Assembly: GCA_003695135.1 (NCBI GenBank)
Contig: RFIR01000526.1
Location: forward strand, 1-9,985
DNA: 9,985 nucleotides
Source of the DNA: Alphaproteobacteria bacterium
GTDB lineage: Bacteria > Pseudomonadota > Alphaproteobacteria > Rhodobacterales > Rhodobacteraceae
Direction: 5' to 3'
Shown here: positions 1-6,120 of the stretch, one piece after another
Position numbering within the stretch: the stretch's first letter is position 1
Layout of the letters: every line of letters starts with the position of its first letter
Made by a program: the position numbers and the translations under genes
Notes under the pieces: generated by a model
What the model was told of the DNA's origin: nothing
What the model saw: only the letters and a program-made list of their open reading frames with translations
Database searches by the model: none

Positions 1-907
1 CCATCAGCCGTTCCAGATGCGGCATCAGCGGATCGAGGTTCGGCGGCAGCAGCTCTTCCGCGAAGTCTGCGGGAATGCCGTCCAGCGCCCAGAATTCCGG
101 GTTCGTTTCATAGATGCCGATGAGCAGCCCATCTCCCTCCTGCCGGACATTGCAGGACACCCAGCTGTCCCGCATGGCCGGCAGCTCCTTCTCCCGGGCC
201 GCAATCCGGGGCAGGCTGTCGGTAATGATCTCGTGATGCTGCGTGGCATAGAGGGGGAGGTTGAGGCCAAGCGGTTCCAGCATCTCGCGGGCCCAGAACG
301 AGGTGGCGATCACGACATGTTGTGCGCGCAAGCGGCCGTTCGGGGTCTCCAACACCCATTTTCCCCGGTCTCGGGAAATCCGCTCCACCGGGCAATGCCG
401 TTCGATGGCCGCGCCCATCTGCCGCGCCGCGGCGGCCAGCGCCATGGTGGCGCCTGTGGGATCGACATGGCCGTCGGTCGGCGTATGGGCCGCGCCGTGG
501 ATCGCGCTGGTATCGATGAAGGGATGGAGGGCCGCCACCTCCTCCGGGCTGCGGATGTGGAAGGGGATGCCAAGCTCGCGATAGCGCGGTGCGTAGGCAT
601 GAAACAGCTCCAGCTCACGTTCCGTCGCGGCCAGCCTCAGGCTTCCGGTCCGATGAAATCCGATCGACCGCCCGCTTTCCCGCTCGGCCTGCAGATAGCA
701 GCGGATCGAGCCGGCAAAGAGCGCGGTCATCTTCGGATACGGGCCGAAATATGTTGTGTTGCCTGCCGCGTGCCAGGTCGAGCCCGAGGTCAGTTCGCGC
801 CGCTCCAGCAGCAGGCAGTCGGTCCACCCCAGCCGTGTCAGCCAGTACAGTGCCGACACGCCGACGATCCCGCCGCCGACGATCGCGGTCTGCACATCGG
901 TTTTCAT
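1..907 (-). CDS. Dimethylglycine/sarcosine dehydrogenase-type FAD-dependent oxidoreductase, N-terminal part (C-terminus outside window)
   Basis: An open frame runs from the ATG at 907 off the left edge without a stop, giving 302 codons that start MKTDVQTAIV. A Rossmann FAD-binding motif GGGIVG is at residues 11-16 and the strand-ending acidic residue is E35. The segment at 40-52 (TSGSTWHAAGNTT) matches the signature of dimethylglycine and sarcosine dehydrogenases, in which the His of TWHAAG (here H46) carries FAD covalently. A second family element, TPTDGHVDP, lies near residues 142-150. Family members are usually about 800 residues long, with a tetrahydrofolate-binding GcvT-like C-terminal half; that part is not in view. 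These enzymes oxidatively remove N-methyl groups in the cytoplasm, passing the one-carbon unit to tetrahydrofolate or releasing formaldehyde. The start lies 42 bases after the permease stop, so the gene is probably the last or a late member of the transporter operon. No strong Shine-Dalgarno sequence is visible. The family is fairly sure; the substrate is not known. Confidence 0.85.
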   Translation of the reverse strand, partial: MKTDVQTAIVGGGIVGVSALYWLTRLGWTDCLLLERRELTSGSTWHAAGNTTYFGPYPKMTALFAGSIRCYLQAERESGRSIGFHRTGSLRLAATERELELFHAYAPRYRELGIPFHIRSPEEVAALHPFIDTSAIHGAAHTPTDGHVDPTGATMALAAAARQMGAAIERHCPVERISRDRGKWVLETPNGRLRAQHVVIATSFWAREMLEPLGLNLPLYATQHHEIITDSLPRIAAREKELPAMRDSWVSCNVRQEGDGLLIGIYETNPEFWALDGIPADFAEELLPPNLDPLMPHLERLM

Positions 908-949
908 GGCGTGGTCAATCGACCGGCACTGCGGTGATCGCGGACATCC

Positions 950-2884
950 TCAGCCCATGCCGCGCCAGGGAATGGTCTTCTTGATGATCCAGCGCATCAT
1001 CAGATCGAAGACCAGGCCGAGAACGCCCATGATCAGGATCGTCACCCAGATCAGCTCATAGTCCGAAACCGTTCGGGCGATGTTCTCGACGAAACCCACA
1101 CCGGTCGTGCCGGCGAGCATCTCGGCGGCCACCAGCGTCCCCCAGCAGACGCCCACCGAGATCCGGATGCCGGTCAGGATCTCCGGCAGGGCATTGGGGA
1201 AGATCACGTGCCACATGATCTGCCGGTCCGAGGCGCCAAGCGAATGCGAGGCCCGGATCTTGGACAGTTGCACGCCCGAGGCGCCGGTCCGCGCCGAGAT
1301 CACCATGATGGCGAAGGCGACCATGAACAGAAGGAAGATCTTGCCGTCATCCTGAATGCCGAAGATGGTCAGGATCAGCGGCGCCCAAGCCAGGGGCGGC
1401 ACCGGGCGGTAGAGCTCGATCAGCGGGTCGAAGAAGGACTTGAAGAAGCGCGACACCCCCATGAACAGCCCCAGCGGCACGCCCAGGAAGATGCCCAGCC
1501 CCAGCGCCACCAGCACCCGGAACAGCGAATCCCAGATATGCCCGCTCAGCATGGGGATGGAACCGAGCGAGACATCACCCCGGGCGATGGCCAGAAGCTT
1601 GTCCTTGAAGTTGGGCGTGATCGTGCCGTCCGGCCCGTGGGTGGCGTATTCGCCGGGCCAGATGTCGGCGATCCAGTCGGGAACGAAGAAGGCGACGATG
1701 TTCGAGACCGGCAGCCAGTCCCACCACAGGAGCGGGAAGCCGCGATAGCCGCCGCCGTTCTCGACGTCCGGATTGGCCAGTTGCCCGAACTTGGCGACCA
1801 CGTCGGTCGGCTTCGGCAGCCAGCGGGCCGAACCCTGTTCGGTGCACTGGGTGCGCGACTTGACGATGCCGGGACCGGGGAAGAACAGCGCCTCGGCGAC
1901 GCGCAGGCCGCCCTTGGCGTCCTGCTCGGCCGCACCCAGATCGGCAATCGCGGCGTCCACATCCCTTAGCGCGGCGGCCGGAAAGATCAGCCCGTCATCG
2001 AGACGCTTGAAGATGCGCTCGACGGCCTTGACGAAGCCTTCGCGCTCGGCCCGGGTCTTCTCGTCGAATTCGCCGGACTTGTTGGTCTTCTTCAGGGCGG
2101 CGATCCGGGTCTTGATATCGGCGATCAGGGCGTCGTTGGCCGGATTGTTGTTGCGGATCTTGTTGAACTCGCTGGCGATTTCGGCCGCGCGACCCGAGGC
2201 GGCATCGAACAGCATGCCCCGCGCCGTGATCGGCAGCATCGGTATCTCGGTATAGGTCGTGCCCCATTTCGGCTGCGCGAGCGCCTCTGCGCTCGGGCTC
2301 AGCCCGGCAGGGGGACCGGCCCTGAGCGTGGCGGCCAGCTCCTTCAGCTTCGCCGTGATGTCCGCGAGCTTGTCCCGGGTTTCCGGTGAAAGGTTCTTCG
2401 GGTCGGAGGAATTGGCGATCAGCGCCCGGACATCCGTGATCAGGGCCGCGAGCGTGACCTTCTCGGCCCCCGAAAACGCCGTCTCCGCCGCCAGTTGCTC
2501 CTTCAGCTCCTGCAGCTGCGCGGCATTGCGCGAGGCGAGCAATGTCGACTTGTAGTAGCGCGAGCCGATGGGCAGCGCCGCCTTGATCGGGGAAATCGCC
2601 TCCTCGAGCTTGGCGATCTGGCACATCTCGTTGGCGGCATCGGGGAAGAAGGCCCGGGCCACGCCCCACGAGTAGTAGGACCAGACAAGAAACAGCGCCG
2701 AGACCCCGGTTACCGACCAGTACCAGCCGCCCCGTGTGCGGACCGGATCGCCGAACACCTCGTCATTGGCCCTGAGCCGTGCCTGCCTTCTGCCGACGAC
2801 GATCGACCAGATCAGGGTCCCGAGCGCCACGAGGATCAGAACGGCGGCGATGGACGCGCGATTGTCCGACAGCCATTCAAACAC
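950..2884 (-). CDS. tauC: TauC/SsuC-like ABC transporter permease with large periplasmic insert
   Basis: This is the inner-membrane permease of a nitrate/sulfonate/taurine-type ABC importer, 644 residues, against about 250-280 for ordinary TauC or SsuC. Residues 11-30 form an N-terminal helix followed by a positive stretch (GRRQARLR). Residues 54-78 look like the usual first helix of the family. A canonical element WLPKPTDVV, equivalent to the LPPP/LPSP motif, appears only at 355-363. Between them lie roughly 275 mostly hydrophilic, helix-rich residues (80-355). A second expansion, with a W-rich stretch at 387-409, precedes the family motif HIWDSLFRV at 449-457. The normal MetI-like domain follows, with the ATPase-coupling EAA loop around 545-573 (ASHSLGASDRQ then FPNALPEILTGIR). 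The GTG start overlaps the ATPase stop by 8 bases with GAGGAG about 10 bases upstream, so translation is probably coupled. The tau symbol reflects family resemblance; the real substrate may differ. Confidence 0.9.
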   Translation of the reverse strand: MFEWLSDNRASIAAVLILVALGTLIWSIVVGRRQARLRANDEVFGDPVRTRGGWYWSVTGVSALFLVWSYYSWGVARAFFPDAANEMCQIAKLEEAISPIKAALPIGSRYYKSTLLASRNAAQLQELKEQLAAETAFSGAEKVTLAALITDVRALIANSSDPKNLSPETRDKLADITAKLKELAATLRAGPPAGLSPSAEALAQPKWGTTYTEIPMLPITARGMLFDAASGRAAEIASEFNKIRNNNPANDALIADIKTRIAALKKTNKSGEFDEKTRAEREGFVKAVERIFKRLDDGLIFPAAALRDVDAAIADLGAAEQDAKGGLRVAEALFFPGPGIVKSRTQCTEQGSARWLPKPTDVVAKFGQLANPDVENGGGYRGFPLLWWDWLPVSNIVAFFVPDWIADIWPGEYATHGPDGTITPNFKDKLLAIARGDVSLGSIPMLSGHIWDSLFRVLVALGLGIFLGVPLGLFMGVSRFFKSFFDPLIELYRPVPPLAWAPLILTIFGIQDDGKIFLLFMVAFAIMVISARTGASGVQLSKIRASHSLGASDRQIMWHVIFPNALPEILTGIRISVGVCWGTLVAAEMLAGTTGVGFVENIARTVSDYELIWVTILIMGVLGLVFDLMMRWIIKKTIPWRGMG

Positions 2885-3674
2885 GGCCCATGATCTCCTC
2901 TTCCATGTCCCAGATCATCGTCAGGATCTCTTCGCGCATCTCGGAGAAATAGGGATCGTGCTTGATTTCCCGCAGCGATTCCTCCAGCCCCCTCTCGGCG
3001 AAGGGCAGCCTGTATTCCCTGTGCACCCGACCCGGCCGCGGGGCCATGACGAAAAGCCTTTCGCCCAGAAGCAGCGCCTCCTCGACCGAGTGGGTGATGA
3101 TCATGATCGTCTTGCCGGTTTCCTTCCACAGCTCCAGCACCAGCGACTGCATCTTCTCGCGCGTCAGCGCATCCAGCGCGCCGAGCGGTTCGTCCATGAG
3201 GATGACCTCGGGATCGTTGATCAGGCAGCGGGCGAGCGCCACGCGCTGCTGCATCCCGCCCGAAAGCTGGTAGGTGGGGGTGTCGCCAAAGCCTTGAAGC
3301 CCCACGATTTCCAGCCATTTCTCGACCAGGGCGGCACTTTCCTTCGGGTCGCTGCCCTTCATCCGCAGCCCGAAGTCCACGTTCCGCGACACCGGCAGCC
3401 ATTCGAAAAGGGCGCCCTGCTGGAACACCATGCCGCGCTCGACACCCGGCGCGGTGATGGTCTCACCGCCCAGCGTCACCCTGCCGCTGGTCGCCTTCAG
3501 AAAGCCGGCGATCACGTTCAGCAAGGTCGTCTTGCCGCAGCCCGAGGGGCCGAGCACCGACAGGAGCTCGCCCTTCTTCAGGGTGAAGTTGATGTCCTTC
3601 AGCGCCTCCACCACCGCGCCGGTCTGCGGATTGGTGAAGGTCATGCTCAGGTCTTCGCAGACAAGGTCAGCCAT
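2877..3674 (-). CDS. tauB: TauB/SsuB-like ABC transporter ATP-binding protein
   Basis: This is the cytoplasmic ATPase that powers the adjacent importer, 265 residues, a normal length for TauB/SsuB/NrtD-type proteins. All nucleotide-binding elements are present: Walker A GPSGCGKTT at 42-50, Q-loop VFQQ at 83-86, signature LSGGMQQR at 137-144, Walker B VILMDEP at 157-163 with E162 as catalytic base, D-loop around LGALDALTR, and the switch histidine in ITHSVEEA (H195). The C-terminal tail after residue 215 is acidic and has no recognisable extra domain. The ATG at 3674 follows a 151-base gap after the binding-protein gene and has only a poor Shine-Dalgarno sequence. Its TGA overlaps the start of the permease by 8 bases. 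The family is certain; substrate specificity is set by the partners and is not readable from this subunit. Confidence 0.95.
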   Translation of the reverse strand: MADLVCEDLSMTFTNPQTGAVVEALKDINFTLKKGELLSVLGPSGCGKTTLLNVIAGFLKATSGRVTLGGETITAPGVERGMVFQQGALFEWLPVSRNVDFGLRMKGSDPKESAALVEKWLEIVGLQGFGDTPTYQLSGGMQQRVALARCLINDPEVILMDEPLGALDALTREKMQSLVLELWKETGKTIMIITHSVEEALLLGERLFVMAPRPGRVHREYRLPFAERGLEESLREIKHDPYFSEMREEILTMIWDMEEEIMGRV

Positions 3675-3780
3675 TGCCGGAACCGCTGTTCATTGCGTGC
3701 GGAAAATGTCTCAGGAATGCGCCGCCCGACGCCGGCCGGGGCCCCCGCGCCGCCGCCGGCCTAGCCTTCCCATGCCTCAA

Positions 3781-3804
3781 GAGCGGGCCGCGCACGGCCC
3801 GCTC
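3781..3804 (-). other. Intercistronic GC-rich hairpin between binding-protein and ATPase genes
   Basis: GAGCGGGCCG (3781-3790) and CGGCCCGCTC (3795-3804) form a perfect 10-bp stem with a 4-base loop. The hairpin lies 21 bases after the binding-protein stop codon. On the transcribed minus strand it is followed by TTGAGGC rather than a run of T, so it is not a clean intrinsic terminator. Such hairpins after binding-protein genes commonly protect the upstream message from 3' exonucleases, or partly attenuate transcription, so that the binding protein exceeds the membrane subunits. That role is inferred here. Confidence 0.7.
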
Positions 3805-3825
3805 CCGCTATGCCGCAACCTCCGG

Positions 3826-4788
3826 TCACTGGAGGAACGACGGGTCGATCGTCTTGGCGAGCATCTCGGCGTCGGAATCACCCTTGAACACCAGCCCAAG
3901 CGAGGCGGCGGCCTGATAGGCAAGCCCGTTTTCGCTGAAATAGGTGTTCAGCTGCTCCTCGACGGAGGGGATGACGAAGCCGTCGATCGTGGTCCTGGTG
4001 GCCTCGACATCCATGCCCGAGGCTTCGGCCACGATCTTGATCTGCTCGTCGGAGCCGGTCCAGGCCTCGTTCGCCTCGGCCGTCACCTCGAGGAAGGCGC
4101 GCACAAGCTCCGGGTGCTCGGTGGCGAACTTCTCGGTCACCGAAACCACGTCGAAGGAGACGATGTTGGCTTCCTTCTTCTGCTCGGGCGTCATGATCGG
4201 AACCCCGACCTCGGCGGCGGCCGCGGTATCGAGGCCACCGAAGACGCAGGCCATGTCGACGATGCCGTCGGCCAGCGACTTGGCGCCATCCGGCGGCGCC
4301 TGATCGACGATCGTCAGCGTCGACATGTCGATGTCGAAATAGTCCATGTACTTGCGGAAGGCATAGTCGGCCATGGTGTTGAGCGGAACCGCGACCGTCT
4401 TGCCTTCCAGCTCGGAAGCGTTGGAGCTGTCGATGCCCAGATCCTTGCGCACGAAGCAGTCGTTGGCCTCATAGGCCACGGCGATGGCAACCATCTTCAG
4501 CGGCGCACCCTGCTGGATGGCGGTGACGAAGGGGGCGAGGCCCTGGCTGTAGGATATGTCGATATCGCCGGCCAGCATCGCTTCGGTCATCGCGGTGCCG
4601 GTGGTGAAGTCGGTCCAGTTCACATCGACGCCCATGGCGTCCTCATAGGCGCCGTTGGCCTTCGCGATCAGGTTCGGCGTTGGCCATTGCAGGAAGAACG
4701 CCACGTTCACTTCCTCGGCAGCCGCGGGTGCGGCGAGCCCCATCGAACCGATTGCGGCCAGAACGGCCATCTTGATCATGGATTTCAT
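3826..4788 (-). CDS. tauA: TauA-like periplasmic substrate-binding protein
   Basis: This is a 320-residue periplasmic binding protein of the NMT1/TauA (SsuA) type, which captures a small ligand and delivers it to the TauBC-like membrane complex. The N-terminus is a clear Sec signal peptide: K2 and K6, a hydrophobic core MAVLAAIGSMGLA, and APAAA before a likely cleavage after A24, leaving EEVNVAFFLQW. No lipobox cysteine is present. The segment at about 65-90 (TEAMLAGDIDISYSQGLAPF) is the family's typical ligand-pocket region. From memory it closely resembles Rhodobacterales proteins annotated as taurine binding proteins. The ATG at 4788 is supported by a strong GGGAGGAA (4793-4800). It is the first gene of the transporter operon, 198 bases after the IclR gene, with an inverted-repeat operator upstream. 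A ligand other than taurine is possible given the neighbouring amine dehydrogenase. Confidence 0.92.
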   Translation of the reverse strand: MKSMIKMAVLAAIGSMGLAAPAAAEEVNVAFFLQWPTPNLIAKANGAYEDAMGVDVNWTDFTTGTAMTEAMLAGDIDISYSQGLAPFVTAIQQGAPLKMVAIAVAYEANDCFVRKDLGIDSSNASELEGKTVAVPLNTMADYAFRKYMDYFDIDMSTLTIVDQAPPDGAKSLADGIVDMACVFGGLDTAAAAEVGVPIMTPEQKKEANIVSFDVVSVTEKFATEHPELVRAFLEVTAEANEAWTGSDEQIKIVAEASGMDVEATRTTIDGFVIPSVEEQLNTYFSENGLAYQAAASLGLVFKGDSDAEMLAKTIDPSFLQ

Positions 4789-4831
4789 CGAGTTCCTCCC
4801 TGTTGTTCAGACCCGGTGTTTCTGGTTTTCC

Positions 4832-4852
4832 GGCGGCGCCTCGATCGCCGCC
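4832..4852 (-). other. Possible leader hairpin upstream of the binding-protein gene
   Basis: GGCGGC (4832-4837) and GCCGCC (4847-4852) can pair around a 9-base loop. It lies about 45-65 bases upstream of the binding-protein ATG, in the stretch between that gene and the iclR stop. It could be a leader structure or a weak end signal for iclR, but no T-run follows. In GC-rich DNA such short pairings also arise by chance. Confidence 0.3.
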
Positions 4853-4931
4853 AGACCCGAGTGTCAGGCAGACAGCCGCATACTATGATTCTCCATTGCT
4901 GCCAAGGCATATCTCACATCCCAGAATTCTT

Positions 4932-4948
4932 GTTTTGTAATATAAAAC
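4932..4948. promoter_or_regulatory. Predicted IclR-type operator for the transporter operon
   Basis: GTTTTGTAATATAAAAC is a 17-bp inverted repeat, two 8-base arms around a central A with one mismatch. It nearly matches the repeat at 6091-6107 in front of the divergent oxidase gene; both fit GTTTYGYAATAYAAAAC. It sits in an AT-rich island within GC-rich DNA, 144 bases before the binding-protein ATG and 38 bases after the iclR stop. On the minus strand TATATT inside the repeat could serve as a -10 box, and TTGGCA (4905-4900) further down could be a -35 box. I cannot decide which promoter is used. Binding by the neighbouring IclR protein is inferred from position, symmetry and recurrence. Confidence 0.6.
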
Positions 4949-4986
4949 CATGGACGGAACTGGCGGGAAATGTCGCCGCATTTGGG

Positions 4987-5796
4987 TCACGCGCGCATGT
5001 GAGGCCCCGCGCACGAGCCGGCGATCAGATCGCTTTTCGAAGGGGCCAGTCCACCGATCAAGGCCGTCACGCGCCGCGCGGATTTCTTCAGCTCGCCGCT
5101 CCATCCCATGAGATCGTCGATGGAGTGGCGCGGATAGACCGACCAGATGTTGAGCACCGCGATCGGTTCACCGACATAGTTGAAGACCGGTGCGGAGATC
5201 CCGACAAAATGATCGTATTCCTCGCGGTCGTTCTTGCCGAAACCGTTTTCACGGACAAAGGCAAGCTCGGCCCGGAAATCCTCGGCATTGTCGATCGTTC
5301 TTTCCGTGAACCGGGTGAACTCGTACCCCTTCAGCCTGGATTCGATCACCTTGTCCGGCAGAAAGGCAAGCAATGCCTTTCCCGATGCCGAACAATGAAC
5401 CGGCTCGCGCATGCCGGGACGCTGGGCGCCGCCGAGTGAATGCGGCGATTCCAGCAGCCGCAGATAGACCACTTCCATTCCGCTCGGTACGCCAAGGGTC
5501 ACATTGGCCTCGAACAGATCGAACAGCCTGATCATTTCATCAAGAGCCATGGCCTGAATGTCATGGCCGTCATATGCATTCCTGACCAGATCGTATACCT
5601 TGGGTCCAAGGAAGTAAGTCCTGCTCCTTTCATCGTATCTTACCAGTTTTTCATCTATGCAAATCGAGAGAATCCGGTGGATCGTACTCTTGTTCAACCC
5701 GCTCTTTCGGGTGATTTCTGAGAATGTCAACGGCTTGGCGGATTCGCTGATCACGGTCAGCAGGGCCAGCAGTTTCTGAACTATGGAGCTTTTCAT
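4987..5796 (-). CDS. IclR-family transcriptional regulator
   Basis: This 269-residue regulator is the usual length for the IclR family. Residues 1-70 form the winged helix-turn-helix: LTFSEITRKSGLNKSTIHRI at 23-42 contains the recognition helix, and RYDERSRTYFLGPKVYDL is the wing. Residues about 75-250 form the GAF-like effector domain, with the family hallmark PVHCSASGKALLAFLP at 132-147 and GISAPVFNYVGEPIAVL at 199-215. The ATG at 5796 is preferred to the in-frame GTG at 5817 because CAGGG sits about 8 bases before it and because the helix-turn-helix then begins at the usual distance. The gene is divergent from the FAD oxidase and lies directly upstream of, and on the same strand as, the transporter operon. 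It probably senses the transported compound or a product and acts on the two GTTT-N9-AAAC repeats. The effector, and whether it represses or activates, are unknown. Confidence 0.93.
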   Translation of the reverse strand: MKSSIVQKLLALLTVISESAKPLTFSEITRKSGLNKSTIHRILSICIDEKLVRYDERSRTYFLGPKVYDLVRNAYDGHDIQAMALDEMIRLFDLFEANVTLGVPSGMEVVYLRLLESPHSLGGAQRPGMREPVHCSASGKALLAFLPDKVIESRLKGYEFTRFTERTIDNAEDFRAELAFVRENGFGKNDREEYDHFVGISAPVFNYVGEPIAVLNIWSVYPRHSIDDLMGWSGELKKSARRVTALIGGLAPSKSDLIAGSCAGPHMRA

Positions 5797-6043
5797 CGAG
5801 CGTACCCTGCGTCCCACCGGCCCTTCCCGGCAATGGGATCGTGACCGCCGCGTGTTTTATCGGAAATCCGAAACTGCGTTTTCGTATCATGAAACCGGGC
5901 TGCTCGCCAGCACGGGCTTCGCGATTCCGGTCCGTTCGGTCGGGACCGCCGCCATGCGAGCGGTCTGGGTGGTCAAGGGGAAGCGGACGGACGGGCGCCT
6001 GGCCATCGGGCCACCGGGAACGGTGCCTGATTGAGCAAGCCGG

Positions 6044-6072
6044 TTGACGGGGGCTCGCCCGGCGTCTAGGTT
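6044..6072 (+). promoter_or_regulatory. Predicted sigma70-type promoter for the FAD oxidase gene
   Basis: TTGACG (6044-6049) is five of six bases of a consensus -35 box. With a 17-base spacer it is followed by TAGGTT (6067-6072) as a weak -10 box. TTGAC paired with a relaxed -10 is a common alphaproteobacterial pattern. Transcription would then start near 6079, just upstream of the 17-bp operator. The -10 match is poor, so the call is tentative. Confidence 0.45.
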
Positions 6073-6090
6073 TTAAAAATCGAAAGTAGT

Positions 6091-6107
6091 GTTTCGCAAT
6101 ACAAAAC
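6091..6107. promoter_or_regulatory. Predicted IclR-type operator for the FAD oxidase gene
   Basis: GTTTCGCAATACAAAAC is a 17-bp inverted repeat (arms GTTTCGCA and TACAAAAC around a central A, 6 of 8 positions paired). It agrees at 14 of 17 positions with the repeat before the transporter operon at 4932-4948. It starts 30 bases before the oxidase ATG and lies just downstream of the predicted -10 box, a position that usually means repression by blocking RNA polymerase. Control by the adjacent IclR protein is inferred. Confidence 0.62.
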
Positions 6108-6120
6108 AAATGGAACAACC

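Larger units (their letters stand above)
5797..6120. other. Divergent control region between iclR and the FAD oxidase gene
   Basis: These 324 bases hold no gene I can support; short open frames here have no recognisable protein features and lack convincing ribosome sites. The right end carries the oxidase promoter and operator. The left part, close to iclR, includes a small perfect inverted repeat TCGGAAATCCGA (5860-5871) and an imperfect operator-like sequence TTTTCGTATCATGAAAC (5879-5895). Either could take part in control of iclR itself, though both are weak. The two ends of the gap (about 5850-5895 and 6068-6120) are visibly AT-richer than the middle, as expected for promoters. Confidence 0.6.

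Noticed and set aside
17..937. 306-codon open frame on the plus strand
   Set aside because: It is antisense to the DMGDH-type gene, which shows FAD and TWHAAG motifs; the plus-strand translation resembles no protein.
3720..3763. Very GC-rich stretch with GGGGCCCC and GCCGGC pairings as a second terminator
   Set aside because: Several overlapping pairings are possible, none is dominant, and no T-run follows; composition alone explains it.
3430..5439. 669-codon open frame on the plus strand
   Set aside because: It lies antisense to the ATPase, binding-protein and IclR genes, which have clear family motifs. The translation is rich in R, G, H and D with no recognisable domain, typical of a GC-rich shadow frame.
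5783..6047. Small plus-strand open frames of 83 and 68 codons between iclR and the oxidase
   Set aside because: There is no recognisable family and no good ribosome site; one overlaps the iclR start, and the region is better explained as a control region.
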